From contig CALUHJ010000002.1 in assembly GCA_944320415.1 (NCBI GenBank), positions 156,165-220,164 on the forward strand: a stretch of 64,000 nucleotides of DNA, given 5' to 3'. Positions 46,608 through 56,176 of this stretch are shown in pieces. Made by a program: the position numbers and the translations under genes. The stretch's first letter is position 1; the number at the start of each line of letters is the position of its first letter. The notes under the pieces are model-generated. The model was not told the DNA's origin. It was given only the letters and a program-made list of their open reading frames with translations, and searched no databases. Source of the stretch: an uncultured Bacteroidales bacterium. Its GTDB lineage: Bacteria > Bacteroidota > Bacteroidia > Bacteroidales > P3.

Positions 46608-48614
46608 ATGAATAATCGGAAAATCTATATCCTTATTTGTTTCATGTTTTTTGTTTCATTCAAATGCAACGCTCAGGAAATAAACTCATTCATAGAAAAC
46701 AGGCTACGACAAATAGAAGAATCGGATATAAGTAACCAAGACAAAGAATTGCTTGTAGAACAATTATATAATCTTTACACAAATCCGATAAACCTAAACG
46801 ACGCAGACGAAAACCAACTACAGGTATTGGGGCTTGATGATTTTCAAATATTTTCTCTACAACACTATATAAAAGAAACCGGAGAGTTGCTAAGCATTTA
46901 CGAGCTGAAATACATCAATGGATTTGACAGTACAACAATAAACAACATTTTACCTTTTGTACATGTCAGCCAAACAAAATACAAACCGCCCCTGAGACTT
47001 GACTCCATATTCAAACACTCTTCCCATGAAATAAGACTACAATACAAACAGGTGTTGGAAAAATCAAGGGGTTATACACGAACGGACAACAAAGGTTATC
47101 TGGGAAAAGGATTCGCTACAACATTCCGATATTACATGGATTATTTCGACCGAATGCAGTTCAGCATAGTAGGAGATAAAGACGCAGGAGAACCATTTTT
47201 CAATTCCATGCAGAAAAAAGGATTCGATTATTACGCCATACAACTGACCCTGAAAGATATAGGTTTTATAGAACAAGTAACATTGGGAGACTACCGTTTG
47301 AATTTCGGGGAAGGACTTGCCATTGGACAAGGGTTTTCACTTAATTACCTTACAACGGACGCAAACATAAAGAAACGCAATTTCGGGATACAACCACATC
47401 GCTCCACAACCGAATACGGATATAACAGAGGTATTGCGACAAACATAAAAATAGGCAAATCAAACCTGTTTCTGTTTGCAAGCTATGACAAGGTAGACTA
47501 TTCCGGAAGCATACTCACCGAAGGACTACACAGAACAGTGTCCGAACTCGAAAAGAAAGATTCCAACGCAAACAGAATGGCAGGCGCCCATTGGACACAT
47601 CAAAACAAAGGATTCCAAATAGGAGCAACAGCCCTGTACTATGACTACAAATATCCTATAAAACACAGTAACGCAACCTATCAGAAATACTACTTTGAAG
47701 GTAAACACAACAATGTTATGGCAACAGACTTTTCATATCTGTACAAAAGATTAAGACTTTTCGGGGAAATAGCCGTAAGCAGAAACAAAGCCTTCGCCTA
47801 CATAGCTGGACTGCAAATAAATCTGGCATATAAAACAACATTGTCCCTCGCTTACAGGGATTACAGTTCAAAATTCCAGAATGTCTATTCCGGCGCCATA
47901 GGAGCACAATCAAGAAACATGAATGAAAAAGGGGTGAACATAAATTTCGCACACAGAATAAACGACCACCTGTCATACTACGCCGGAACGGATTTTTTCC
48001 ACTTCCCATTCAATACCTACAGAAGTTCAAGTCCTGCCAACGGCTTCAAAATAAGAAGCGAAGTAAGATATACACCTAATGACAATAATATGCTGAGACT
48101 GACCTACAAACTAAACAACCGTCAGGAAGACGAAAAGATAAGCGACACTCAAAAAATATTGACAGACAACACCATACAGCAATTGCAGTTTTCATACATA
48201 TACTCAATCAACGAGTACTTCCAACTGCAATCCCGCCTTGGATATTCATTTTCTTCAACTTATCAGTCAAATCAAAACAACGGATATTTCACCTATCTTG
48301 AAACCATATACAAAGGCAAAAGAATACCCCTGCAACTGAATCTCCGTTATGCTTATTTCAACACAACGGATTATGACAATCATTTCTCCATATACGAATA
48401 CAATCTGCCGTTGAATTACAGTTCCGCCATACTTAACGGAAACGGACACCGACTATACCTGTACATAAAGACAAAACCGTGGAAGAACATGGAACTGTCC
48501 GCACGCTATGCCGTTTACATATACGAAGACCGTGACGAAATATCCTCAGGCAACGATCTGATAGCCTCATCCCACAAGCAAGACATAGGAATACAGTTGT
48601 TTGTCAGGTTCTAA
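46608..48614 (+). CDS. Helix-hairpin-helix protein with predicted outer-membrane barrel
   Basis: Function unknown. The 668 residues have a signal peptide (ILICFMFFVSFKCNAQ), then a ComEA-like HhH region at about 55-115 (NPINLNDADENQLQVLGL, ETGELLSIYELKYINGFD), and about 500 residues of alternating aromatic strands (DRMQFSIVGDKDAGEP, TLGDYRLNFGEGLAIGQGF) ending in KQDIGIQLFVRF, a barrel-type C-terminus. This combination is seen in other Bacteroidota; an HhH on the periplasmic side could touch DNA or peptidoglycan proteins, but that is speculation. The 3' end overlaps the convergent gene by 4 bases. Confidence 0.76.
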   Translation: MNNRKIYILICFMFFVSFKCNAQEINSFIENRLRQIEESDISNQDKELLVEQLYNLYTNPINLNDADENQLQVLGLDDFQIFSLQHYIKETGELLSIYELKYINGFDSTTINNILPFVHVSQTKYKPPLRLDSIFKHSSHEIRLQYKQVLEKSRGYTRTDNKGYLGKGFATTFRYYMDYFDRMQFSIVGDKDAGEPFFNSMQKKGFDYYAIQLTLKDIGFIEQVTLGDYRLNFGEGLAIGQGFSLNYLTTDANIKKRNFGIQPHRSTTEYGYNRGIATNIKIGKSNLFLFASYDKVDYSGSILTEGLHRTVSELEKKDSNANRMAGAHWTHQNKGFQIGATALYYDYKYPIKHSNATYQKYYFEGKHNNVMATDFSYLYKRLRLFGEIAVSRNKAFAYIAGLQINLAYKTTLSLAYRDYSSKFQNVYSGAIGAQSRNMNEKGVNINFAHRINDHLSYYAGTDFFHFPFNTYRSSSPANGFKIRSEVRYTPNDNNMLRLTYKLNNRQEDEKISDTQKILTDNTIQQLQFSYIYSINEYFQLQSRLGYSFSSTYQSNQNNGYFTYLETIYKGKRIPLQLNLRYAYFNTTDYDNHFSIYEYNLPLNYSSAILNGNGHRLYLYIKTKPWKNMELSARYAVYIYEDRDEISSGNDLIASSHKQDIGIQLFVRF

Positions 48615-49396
48615 TGGAAATAGCGCCGTATCTGAAACAGTTTATGCGAGTAAAGACCGTCCTCTTTTCTGATTATGCCCTTGGCATCTATATCATCTAT
48701 CCTCACCCAGGCCGAAGCATGAACAATCCTTGTAGGTGAAAGCAATATCCCGACATGAACCACTTTTGCCTTGTCGGATACAAAAAAAGCCAAATCCCCA
48801 GCCTTGGCCTCTTGCAACGAATCCACCTGCTTACCTTGAGTTACCTGCATGGAAGCATCGCGCAAAAGCCCCACACCGAACAACTTGAAAATGCTTTGTA
48901 CAAACCCGGAACAATCCGTGGCAAACACCGTTTTGCCACCCCATTGATATGGAGCATTCAAAAAAAGGTTCACATATTTCATCAGGTTTTTCTCCGAAAA
49001 GGCAAGCTCCGTAGACAAAAGAACATTCTTGGCCCGTACCATAAAATCCCCTACAACATATTCATTTGAGAAAAAACGGCTTCCGAAAGGCACATTTACA
49101 CGTCTCTCCAAACCGATACGTAAATCCCTTATTAAAATCTGAGAAACGAAATCAACTGAATAAAGAGGCTTTGACCTTGTCAACATGAAATAATCCCTGT
49201 TGTCAATCATTATAATCTGTTTTCTGTCTACCCAACCTCTGTAACCGTCAAAAGTCAATTCAACATAAGCTCTCTGGTCGTTTAATTCCAACACTGAGAA
49301 CGAATCTCCAAAGACCAACTGACTGACCTGCTCCGAACTCTCCCTCGGTTCCGCTCTCAAAGGCACAACAGACAACAGACACACTCCATACAACAT
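48611..49396 (-). CDS. NlpC/P60 (C40) cell-wall peptidase with SH3-like domain
   Basis: Predicted gamma-D-glutamyl-meso-diaminopimelate endopeptidase acting on peptidoglycan peptides. The 261 residues begin with two SH3-like regions (SVVPLRAEPRESSEQVSQL; LRIGLERRVNVPFGS) and end in a C40 domain with catalytic Cys in ATDCSGFVQSIF, His in VVHVGILL and HASAWVRI. No signal peptide is obvious; a cytoplasmic recycling role is common for this Bacteroidota type. It follows the DUF4294 gene by 4 bases. Confidence 0.88.
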   Translation of the reverse strand: MLYGVCLLSVVPLRAEPRESSEQVSQLVFGDSFSVLELNDQRAYVELTFDGYRGWVDRKQIIMIDNRDYFMLTRSKPLYSVDFVSQILIRDLRIGLERRVNVPFGSRFFSNEYVVGDFMVRAKNVLLSTELAFSEKNLMKYVNLFLNAPYQWGGKTVFATDCSGFVQSIFKLFGVGLLRDASMQVTQGKQVDSLQEAKAGDLAFFVSDKAKVVHVGILLSPTRIVHASAWVRIDDIDAKGIIRKEDGLYSHKLFQIRRYFH

Positions 49397-49400
49397 ACGC

Positions 49401-49985
49401 CTAAAGTCGTTTGGTTTCTATTCCATATATTATTCTCTCTATCATCCTGTCCTCCTCGTTGTTTACAGGGTCGTATTTCGAACGCAGATTGTAACCGAAC
49501 AGCTTCCCGAGCGCCTGATAGAAAAACGCTCTGAAATTCCCCCTCAACTCCTTGACCAAAGCATAAGAATCACTGCCCGTTTCCCTGTCTATAAGCTTTA
49601 TCAGTATCTTGCCTTGAGAACGATTCAACTTTTTCAACCTTGGTCCGAATTTGTATTCTATCTCCTTTTCTGCCTGCTTCATTATCTTCTTGCGTTGTGA
49701 ATCGTTCTTGGCCTGGGCAAGAACGATATTGTATCTGTCCAAAAGCACACCTGCCTGTTTCGCATAAGGATAAACTATTTTCACATTGCGTATAAGCTTC
49801 CTGTATTTTCTCTTTTCCTCCTCGGTCAACGGGCTTACATAAGCTCGTACGCAAACCGCATCCAGGTACATCATAGGTATGGTATCCCCTTCGTATATGG
49901 TACCGAATACAACAATCCCTCCCCTTTGCTGAGCCTTAACAAAAACCGAACACAACAGGAAAAACACTACAAGAAACCTCTTCAT
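49401..49985 (-). CDS. DUF4294 family protein
   Basis: Conserved Bacteroidota protein of unknown role. The ATG at 49985 (MKRFLVVFFLLCSVFVKAQ) gives a signal peptide; an upstream TTG is rejected. The 194 residues contain IYEGDTIPMMYLDAV, a basic helical centre (RKLIRNVKIVYPYAKQAG) and the conserved RSQGKILIKLIDRETG and LGKLFGYNLRSKYDP motifs. It lies between clpX and the C40 peptidase. Confidence 0.85.
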   Translation of the reverse strand: MKRFLVVFFLLCSVFVKAQQRGGIVVFGTIYEGDTIPMMYLDAVCVRAYVSPLTEEEKRKYRKLIRNVKIVYPYAKQAGVLLDRYNIVLAQAKNDSQRKKIMKQAEKEIEYKFGPRLKKLNRSQGKILIKLIDRETGSDSYALVKELRGNFRAFFYQALGKLFGYNLRSKYDPVNNEEDRMIERIIYGIETKRL

Positions 49986-50003
49986 AAACAAAACACGCTA
50001 CGA

Positions 50004-51263
50004 TTATCCTCTATTCCTATCTTTCAAAAGACCTTTTCCATTAGCCTCAAACTGTTCCTGTGCATATTGCCTTGTAACGACAAAACTCTTAAGCGTTTTC
50101 TTGCTTGGAACCTCAAACATCAGATTCATCATCACCGCCTCCATTATGCCTCTCAAACCCCTCGCTCCCAATTCATGCTCCACAGCAACATCAACAAAAT
50201 AATCCAATGCCTCAGGTTCAAAACTCAAATCGACTCCATCCAGTTCAAAAAGTTTCCTGTATTGCTTCGTTATGGCATTTTTCGGCTCTGTCAATATCTT
50301 TTTCAGGGCCTTTCTGTCCAAATTGTCCAAATGAGTGAGTATCGGAAACCTTCCTATCAGTTCCGGAATCAAACCGAAACTCTTCAAGTCCTGCGGCTGT
50401 ATGTATTGCAACAGATTGTCCTTGTCTACCTCCTCCCTTTTGGTGGAGTTGGAATAACCTATCGCATTGGTATTCATCCTCAACGCTATTTTACGTTCTA
50501 TTCCGTTGAATGCGCCGCCTGCAATGAACAATATGTTGCGGGTATCGAGCTGTATGAACTTTTGTTCCGGATGTTTCCTTCCACCCTGAGGTGGAACATT
50601 CACCACGGTTCCTTCCAACAGTTTGAGCAAAGCCTGCTGTACCCCCTCACCGCTTACATCACGCGTAATGGAAGGGTTGTCACTCTTTCTTGCTATCTTG
50701 TCTATCTCATCTATGAATACAATACCTCTTTTGGCCTTCTCCACATCATAGTCCGCAGCCTGCAACAATCGTGTCAGAATGGTCTCCACATCCTCTCCGA
50801 CATAACCTGCCTCGGTCAAAACAGTCGCATCAGCTATGCAGAACGGAACATCCAACAGTCTTGCTATCGTTTTGGCCAACAAGGTCTTGCCCGTACCGGT
50901 CTGTCCAACTATTATCACATTGGATTTGTCCAATTCAACCTCATCCTTATCCTCTCCGGAATGGAAATACTTAAGTCTCTTGTAATGATTGTAAACAGCG
51001 ACCGACAACACTTTCTTTGCGTTGTCCTGCGATATCACGTACTGATCCAGATATGCCTTTATCTGCTTTGGGGACTTCAACTCGGAAGACTCCAAAGACT
51101 CTATTGCCTCACTTCTTTTATGCTCCTCGACCAGTCTGTTCAACTCTCCTATGCAATCCGAACAGACACTGCCCAAACCAAACTCGGAACCTATCATCCA
51201 ATCCACCTGATGTCTGTTCCTTCCGCAAAAAATACAAAAATCCTTAGGCTTGTCCTCTTTCAT
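50004..51263 (-). CDS. clpX: ATP-dependent Clp protease ATP-binding subunit ClpX
   Basis: AAA+ unfoldase that feeds substrates to ClpP. The 419 residues start with a C4 zinc finger (CIFCGRNR and CSDC about residues 10-40), then Walker [17 protein letters not shown], the pore/catalytic region [14 protein letters not shown], Walker [12 protein letters not shown], the IGF-type loop as LIGRFPIL and sensor 2 in [13 protein letters not shown]. clpP and tig, frequent neighbours of clpX, are absent here; a sugar transporter gene lies 45 bases upstream. Confidence 0.97.
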   Translation of the reverse strand: MKEDKPKDFCIFCGRNRHQVDWMIGSEFGLGSVCSDCIGELNRLVEEHKRSEAIESLESSELKSPKQIKAYLDQYVISQDNAKKVLSVAVYNHYKRLKYFHSGEDKDEVELDKSNVIIVGQTGTGKTLLAKTIARLLDVPFCIADATVLTEAGYVGEDVETILTRLLQAADYDVEKAKRGIVFIDEIDKIARKSDNPSITRDVSGEGVQQALLKLLEGTVVNVPPQGGRKHPEQKFIQLDTRNILFIAGGAFNGIERKIALRMNTNAIGYSNSTKREEVDKDNLLQYIQPQDLKSFGLIPELIGRFPILTHLDNLDRKALKKILTEPKNAITKQYRKLFELDGVDLSFEPEALDYFVDVAVEHELGARGLRGIMEAVMMNLMFEVPSKKTLKSFVVTRQYAQEQFEANGKGLLKDRNRG

Positions 51264-51308
51264 AAATCTAACTCGTTTATTCTCAATTCCAATATCAAAC
51301 CATCCAAA

Positions 51309-52562
51309 CTATTTCTTGCCGACCTTGTGACCCCATACGGAGAAATAGAAAATGACCACATAACACGGCAACAGTATCACATAAGGCAAATGTCTGTTTC
51401 CACCCATACAGTCCACCAACGCACCGTAACACAAAGGCAATACCGCCCCTCCCGCTATCGCCATGATAAGCAAAGCCGAAGCGGTGGCAGTATGAGAGCC
51501 CAGTTTCTCTATTGCCAAAGGCCATATGCCGGGCCATATCATGGCATGGGCAAAACTCAACAAAACAATGAAAATTATGGATGTCATTCCGTCCGTAACC
51601 AAAGCCAGAACGGTAAACACAAAACCCAAAACGGCCGAAATGCTCAGCGCCCCGGACTGGGAAATACGCTTCGGTACGAGAAATATTCCCAAGACATATC
51701 CCGCCGTAAGGGCAATTAGGCTGAACGTACCCAATTTGGGAGCAACATCCTTTGAAACTCCCTGACTTTCGGCGTACAATCCCAAAGTATCTATCGCTAT
51801 CACCTCAACACCTACATAAAGAAACAGCGACAAAACGCCTATCCACAGATAAGGTATCCTGAAAATGGACTTTCCGTGTACGGATTCGGAGGCCGATTCC
51901 TCATTTTTTACCTCAGGCAGTTTTGCCAAAAGAATCACAAAAGCTATAAAGCACAAAAGGACCGTCATAACCACATAAGGCATTATGATTCTATGCGCCA
52001 GATTGTCCAGTTCCGCATCCAGTTCCGCTCCCGACAAAACGGTTATCCTTGCCGTAAGCTCGTCCATTCCCGTAAACAGAACGCCGCTTATCAGAAGTAT
52101 GCCTATCATTCCCGCACACTTGTTGAACAGTCCCATAACGGACATGCGCTTTGCGGCCGATTCTATCGGACCGAGTATGGTCACATAAGGATTAACCGCC
52201 GTCTGCAACAGGGCAAGTCCCATTCCCTGGGCAAACAGTCCAAGAAGAAACAGGGCATAGTTCCTCGACAAGGCGGCAGGAATGAATATCACAGAACCCA
52301 AAGCCATGACGAACAGCCCCAGGCTCATTCCCTTGGCAAAACCCGTCTTTTTCAATATCCACGAAGAAGGTATGGCCATGACAAAATATGAAATGTAAAA
52401 GGCAAACGTCACCCAATATGCCTGCGCATCGGGCAACTGACAGGCTGTCTTCAGAAACGGTATCAGCAGGCTGTTCAACCATGTCACAAAACCGAAAACG
52501 AAATACAGCAGTCCTATTATCGAAAGATTGAAAACGTAACTGTTTTTCCTCATGTCAGTCAT
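51309..52562 (-). CDS. FucP/GluP-type major facilitator sugar transporter
   Basis: Predicted proton-coupled monosaccharide importer. The 417 residues have 12 hydrophobic segments and family motifs LYFVFGFVTWLNSLLIPFLK in helix 1, MAIPSSWILKKTGFAKGMSLGL and FAQGMGLALLQTAVNPYVT, which fit glucose/galactose porters. The start could be 52562 (MTDMRKN) or 52553 (MRKN). The leader of about 130 bases contains a copy of the dispersed repeat (52625-52655). Confidence 0.88.
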   Translation of the reverse strand: MTDMRKNSYVFNLSIIGLLYFVFGFVTWLNSLLIPFLKTACQLPDAQAYWVTFAFYISYFVMAIPSSWILKKTGFAKGMSLGLFVMALGSVIFIPAALSRNYALFLLGLFAQGMGLALLQTAVNPYVTILGPIESAAKRMSVMGLFNKCAGMIGILLISGVLFTGMDELTARITVLSGAELDAELDNLAHRIIMPYVVMTVLLCFIAFVILLAKLPEVKNEESASESVHGKSIFRIPYLWIGVLSLFLYVGVEVIAIDTLGLYAESQGVSKDVAPKLGTFSLIALTAGYVLGIFLVPKRISQSGALSISAVLGFVFTVLALVTDGMTSIIFIVLLSFAHAMIWPGIWPLAIEKLGSHTATASALLIMAIAGGAVLPLCYGALVDCMGGNRHLPYVILLPCYVVIFYFSVWGHKVGKK

Positions 52563-52624
52563 TTGTTTTTATTGTTTTCCAAAAGCCTTTTCACCAAATC
52601 AAATTACGGAAAAACGAATCTTGA

Positions 52625-52655
52625 TTTCATTTTTTTCTTTTCTGAATCCATTTTT
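52625..52655 (-). repeat. Copy of the GGATTCAG-type repeat in the gluP-like leader
   Basis: This 31-base minus-strand block is identical to 26888-26858 inside the anti-sigma gene. It contains GGATTCAGAAAAGAAA but lacks the second palindrome arm; imperfect pairing is possible with flanking AAACGAATC. It lies 60 bases before the transporter start. Confidence 0.78.
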
Positions 52656-52691
52656 CTGAAACTTGATTCCGATACGACGACTCCATTTTTG

Positions 52692-52699
52692 CAAAAATA
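52692..52699 (-). promoter_or_regulatory. -7 box for the sugar transporter gene
   Basis: TATTTTTG on the minus strand fits TAnnTTTG. Transcription from here would carry the repeat copy in its leader. Confidence 0.4.
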
Positions 52700-52744
52700 G
52701 CTATTTTATCACATACAAAGAATACCGTTTCCAGTTTTTATCCT

Positions 52745-52752
52745 TACCTTTG
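52745..52752 (+). promoter_or_regulatory. -7 box for the M14 peptidase operon
   Basis: TACCTTTG matches TAnnTTTG, 15 bases before the ATG at 52768. Confidence 0.5.
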
Positions 52753-52767
52753 CTCAAAATTAGGTTT

Positions 52768-54459
52768 ATGAAAAAACTCGTCTGTCTTTTCTGTTGCATG
52801 CTAGGATTCGTCCTGACCTTTGCCCAAACCACGACAAGGGACAAGGTTAATGCCGTCCTGCAGAAGAAAGGAGAGGCGAAACTTCTGATAAAAGCCCAAG
52901 AACAAGACCTTGAACTTTTAGCCAGAACGGTAAGTCTGGACTACAGGTACGGTGAAGAATATCTGGCCTATGTAAACAAAAAGCAGTTCGAACGTTTTTG
53001 TGAAACGGGATTGGATTACAGGCTTTTCGAGGACAACGGACCCAAAACGGTGCTTATGGCGGAGACAACCGATGAGATGCTTTCGTGGAACAGATATCCC
53101 GTTTACGGTATTTATGTGGAGATGATGCAGGATTTCGCGCGGCAATACGGCACATTGTGCAGACTGGACACCATAGGCTTCAGTACGGACAACCGTCTTA
53201 TCCTTGCATTGGCTTGCGGCAGCGACGTGCATTCCGACCAAGGCAAACCAAAATTCTTTTACAGTTCGAGCATTCACGGTGACGAACTGTTGGGAATGAT
53301 AATGCTTCTGAGGCTTGCGGATCATCTTCTCGGCTCTTACCAAACGGATGCTTCCGCAAGGCGTATACTCGACAGCATCGACCTTTTCATTTGTCCTTTG
53401 GCAAATCCCGACGGTGCCTACGGTTGGAACGAAAACAGCGTCACGGGAGCAAGGAGATACAACGCCAACTACGTGGACCTGAACAGAAACTTTCCCGACC
53501 CTGTTTACGGAGCTCATTCCGACAACGAGGAGTATCAGGACGAGACATTGGCCTTTATGGATTATGCGAAAAAGAACCGTTTCGACATATCTATCAACAT
53601 TCACGGCGGAGCGGAGGTATGCAACTATCCGTGGGACTGCTGGCCGACTGATGAGAGGACTCATCCGGACAGAGAATGGTTCAGAAAAATATGTTCCTCG
53701 TTTATCGATTCCGTCCGAGTCTATGCGCCTTCCGCCTACTTTACCGGAATAAATCCCGAGGGAATGACGGACGGTTCAGACTGGTACAACGTCTTCGGTG
53801 GCAGACAGGATTATCACAACTGGTTTTTACGGTGCAGGGAACTCACGCTTGAGATAAGCAACACCAAAACGCCTTCGTCCGACATGCTGACGACATATTG
53901 GGATTATCTGAAAGGCGGTCTCATTAGTTTTATGGAAAGCACCCTTGAGGGAGTAAACGGAACGGTGACAAGTGCAGAAAACAATCAGGCGATAGACAGT
54001 GCAAATGTAGAAGTGATAGAACTGGACAACTACAATCTCAATATAATCACCAAAGCCGACGGTTACTATTACAGGGGTTTGCCAGCGGGAGAATACACAC
54101 TTAAGATAAATGCGGAAGGGTATCGTGACACTCTGATTCAAATAACGGTGCCTTATAATGAACTGTTGAGGCTGGATATCCGGCTTCAACCCTCGGATGT
54201 GGGTATAAAGGATACAAGGATTGCGGAAAGGGATGTAAAAATATACCCTAATCCTTGTTCAAAAAGCCTTTGCATAGAAGCGAAAAACGGTATAGCATTT
54301 GAAATACTCGACATGAACTCCCGAACAGTTCATAAAGGCAGACTGGACAACAGCACACATACGGTCGATGTGTCGTTCCTTCCGGCCGGTTACTACATAA
54401 TGAATCTGTATGGAAGGGATAACAAACTCAAATGTTCAAAATCATTTGTAAAACGCTGA
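52768..54459 (+). CDS. Secreted M14 zinc carboxypeptidase with T9SS sorting domain
   Basis: Predicted surface or secreted metallocarboxypeptidase. The start at 52768 gives a signal peptide (LFCCMLGFVLTFAQ). The 563 residues then hold an N-terminal prodomain-like region, the M14 catalytic domain (about 110-385) with zinc ligands in SSSIHGDELLGM and NIHGGAEVCNYP and catalytic Glu in LTLEISNTKTP, a CarboxypepD regulatory-like beta domain (VNGTVTSAENNQAIDSANV) and a type A Por/T9SS sorting domain (KIYPNPCSK, LPAGYYIMNLYG). It heads a co-directional five-gene run to 59813. Confidence 0.92.
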   Translation: MKKLVCLFCCMLGFVLTFAQTTTRDKVNAVLQKKGEAKLLIKAQEQDLELLARTVSLDYRYGEEYLAYVNKKQFERFCETGLDYRLFEDNGPKTVLMAETTDEMLSWNRYPVYGIYVEMMQDFARQYGTLCRLDTIGFSTDNRLILALACGSDVHSDQGKPKFFYSSSIHGDELLGMIMLLRLADHLLGSYQTDASARRILDSIDLFICPLANPDGAYGWNENSVTGARRYNANYVDLNRNFPDPVYGAHSDNEEYQDETLAFMDYAKKNRFDISINIHGGAEVCNYPWDCWPTDERTHPDREWFRKICSSFIDSVRVYAPSAYFTGINPEGMTDGSDWYNVFGGRQDYHNWFLRCRELTLEISNTKTPSSDMLTTYWDYLKGGLISFMESTLEGVNGTVTSAENNQAIDSANVEVIELDNYNLNIITKADGYYYRGLPAGEYTLKINAEGYRDTLIQITVPYNELLRLDIRLQPSDVGIKDTRIAERDVKIYPNPCSKSLCIEAKNGIAFEILDMNSRTVHKGRLDNSTHTVDVSFLPAGYYIMNLYGRDNKLKCSKSFVKR

Positions 54460-54463
54460 GAAG

Positions 54464-55372
54464 ATGAGCATGAGTGAAAGACAAGCAAACAAAGGCAGGA
54501 ACGGAAGTATCAATTGGAGTATACCCGTAATTTCGTTAGTCGTTCTGTGCAACATTATCGCATGTATTTTTTTTACGAATGAAGCAATTGCCGTATCCGT
54601 TGTTCTATTGACGGACAATGTTGTCCTGATTTGGATTGCTATCCATATGAGGCGGATGAACAAAAGAGCCGCACACCGTAAGGATTACCTCAACGACATG
54701 ACACATGAACTGAAAACGCCCATATCAAATGTAGGTCTGATATGCGATATGCTCAAAGACGATTCCGTACATTTTGACGGGGAGCAGACAAAGCACTACC
54801 TGGAGGTAATAAGATATGAGAACAAGCGTCTGAACCTGTTGGTCAATCAAATGTTACAGGCCGCCCGTTATGAAAACAAGGGCATAAGTCTTGAGATTTC
54901 GGAAACTAACGTAAACGAAGTTCTGACCGGAGTTGCCAATACCTACCGCATAACGGTGGAGAGAAACAACGGACATATCTATCTGGAAACGGACAGGGAG
55001 AACACCTGCATTATGGCGGACAGGTTGCATTTTACCAACATTGTATCCAACCTTATAGACAATGCGGTCAAATATTGTGACAAAGAACCAAAGATAGTGA
55101 TATCAGCCTTTAAAGGCAGTAACGGATATATCGTAGAGGTAAAGGACAACGGTTTGGGAATAGAGGAGAAGGAACAGGAAAAAATATTCAGAAAATATTA
55201 CAGGGTCAAATCTTCCAACAAGATAAAAAATCTGACGAGTTACGGCATAGGTCTTTCTTATGTGAAGGAAGTGATGAAAATGCACGGAGGGGAAGTGAAA
55301 CTGAAAAGCAAGCCAGGAGAAGGAAGTATCTTTTCCCTGGTTTTTCCACTTGATAAAATATGTAAAGCATAA
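54464..55372 (+). CDS. Membrane histidine kinase without sensor domain
   Basis: The 302 residues comprise two transmembrane helices (about 20-60) with almost no loop between them, a HisKA region with the phospho-acceptor in DMTHELKTPISNV, and an HATPase with the N box NLIDNAVKYCDK, VKDNGLGIEEKE and GIGLSYVKEVMKMHGGEV. No PAS, HAMP or periplasmic sensor is seen, and no response regulator gene adjoins it, so it is an orphan kinase that may sense the membrane or its operon partners. It starts 4 bases after the peptidase stop. Confidence 0.9.
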   Translation: MSMSERQANKGRNGSINWSIPVISLVVLCNIIACIFFTNEAIAVSVVLLTDNVVLIWIAIHMRRMNKRAAHRKDYLNDMTHELKTPISNVGLICDMLKDDSVHFDGEQTKHYLEVIRYENKRLNLLVNQMLQAARYENKGISLEISETNVNEVLTGVANTYRITVERNNGHIYLETDRENTCIMADRLHFTNIVSNLIDNAVKYCDKEPKIVISAFKGSNGYIVEVKDNGLGIEEKEQEKIFRKYYRVKSSNKIKNLTSYGIGLSYVKEVMKMHGGEVKLKSKPGEGSIFSLVFPLDKICKA

Positions 55373-55385
55373 TTTTTCGGGATAT

Positions 55386-56165
55386 ATGAAAAAGAGTTTT
55401 GTATTTTGTATTTTGATTTGTCTGGGGTTCTGCTTGTCGGCTCAGAATGAGGAAAGGGAGGTGATTACAGGGGAAGATGAAAAAATAAGTACCCCTTTTT
55501 TCACTGCGGTTGTAGGCTGGACGTTGCCTTACGGGGAAATGGGCAACAGGTACAACTCGTTCATGAATGTGAATGCCAATCTGGGTTGGAAGACTACCGG
55601 TAACTGGATATACACTCTGGAATTCGGATTTCAGTTCGGCACTGATAACGTAAAGATAAAAAACGACATATTATCGGGACTGATGACCTCCACAACGGAT
55701 CCTTTCATCATATCAATGGAGGGGTCTGATGCAGGCGTTGTTGCCTACAACCGTAACCTAAGCCTTTCTTTTTTTGCGGGCAAAATCATTCCTCTATGGT
55801 TCTCAAACCCCAATTCGGGATTGATGATAAATCTTGGAGTAGGCTTTCTGCAACATCAGATAATCTATCAGCCGACACTTAGCGAAGCTCCTCAGATTCA
55901 GGGAGACTATGCCTACGGTTACGACCGGCAGATGAGGGGACCTATGGTTTCGGCCTTTTTGGGATATATCCACATGAGCAAAAAGAAATATATAAACTTT
56001 TATGCAGGAATACAGTTCGACAACGCATTTACAAAAATGACAAGAAAATATCAGTTCGATCTTCATTCCGGTGATGACAAACTTTACATAGACCAAATGC
56101 TTACGCTGAAAATCGGATGGATGTTCCCGTTCTTTGGACGGAAAGCAGATAAGATATATTTCTAA
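55386..56165 (+). CDS. Predicted outer-membrane beta-barrel protein
   Basis: Function unknown. The ATG at 55386 gives a signal peptide (FCILICLGFCLSAQ); the longer frame from 55350 overlaps the kinase gene. The 259 residues consist of amphipathic strands (FTAVVGWTLPYGEMGNRYNS, INFYAGIQFDNAFTKMT) compatible with an 8-10 strand barrel, ending near LKIGWMFPFFGRKADKIYF. It lies between the kinase and waaA, 11 bases before the latter. Confidence 0.72.
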   Translation: MKKSFVFCILICLGFCLSAQNEEREVITGEDEKISTPFFTAVVGWTLPYGEMGNRYNSFMNVNANLGWKTTGNWIYTLEFGFQFGTDNVKIKNDILSGLMTSTTDPFIISMEGSDAGVVAYNRNLSLSFFAGKIIPLWFSNPNSGLMINLGVGFLQHQIIYQPTLSEAPQIQGDYAYGYDRQMRGPMVSAFLGYIHMSKKKYINFYAGIQFDNAFTKMTRKYQFDLHSGDDKLYIDQMLTLKIGWMFPFFGRKADKIYF

Positions 56166-56176
56166 ACCCGAACCAA

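Noticed and set aside
49926..51719. 597-codon open frame on the plus strand
   Set aside because: It lies antisense to clpX, the DUF4294 gene end and the transporter. Its product is rich in Tyr, Leu, His and Ser without a domain, while clpX is certain.
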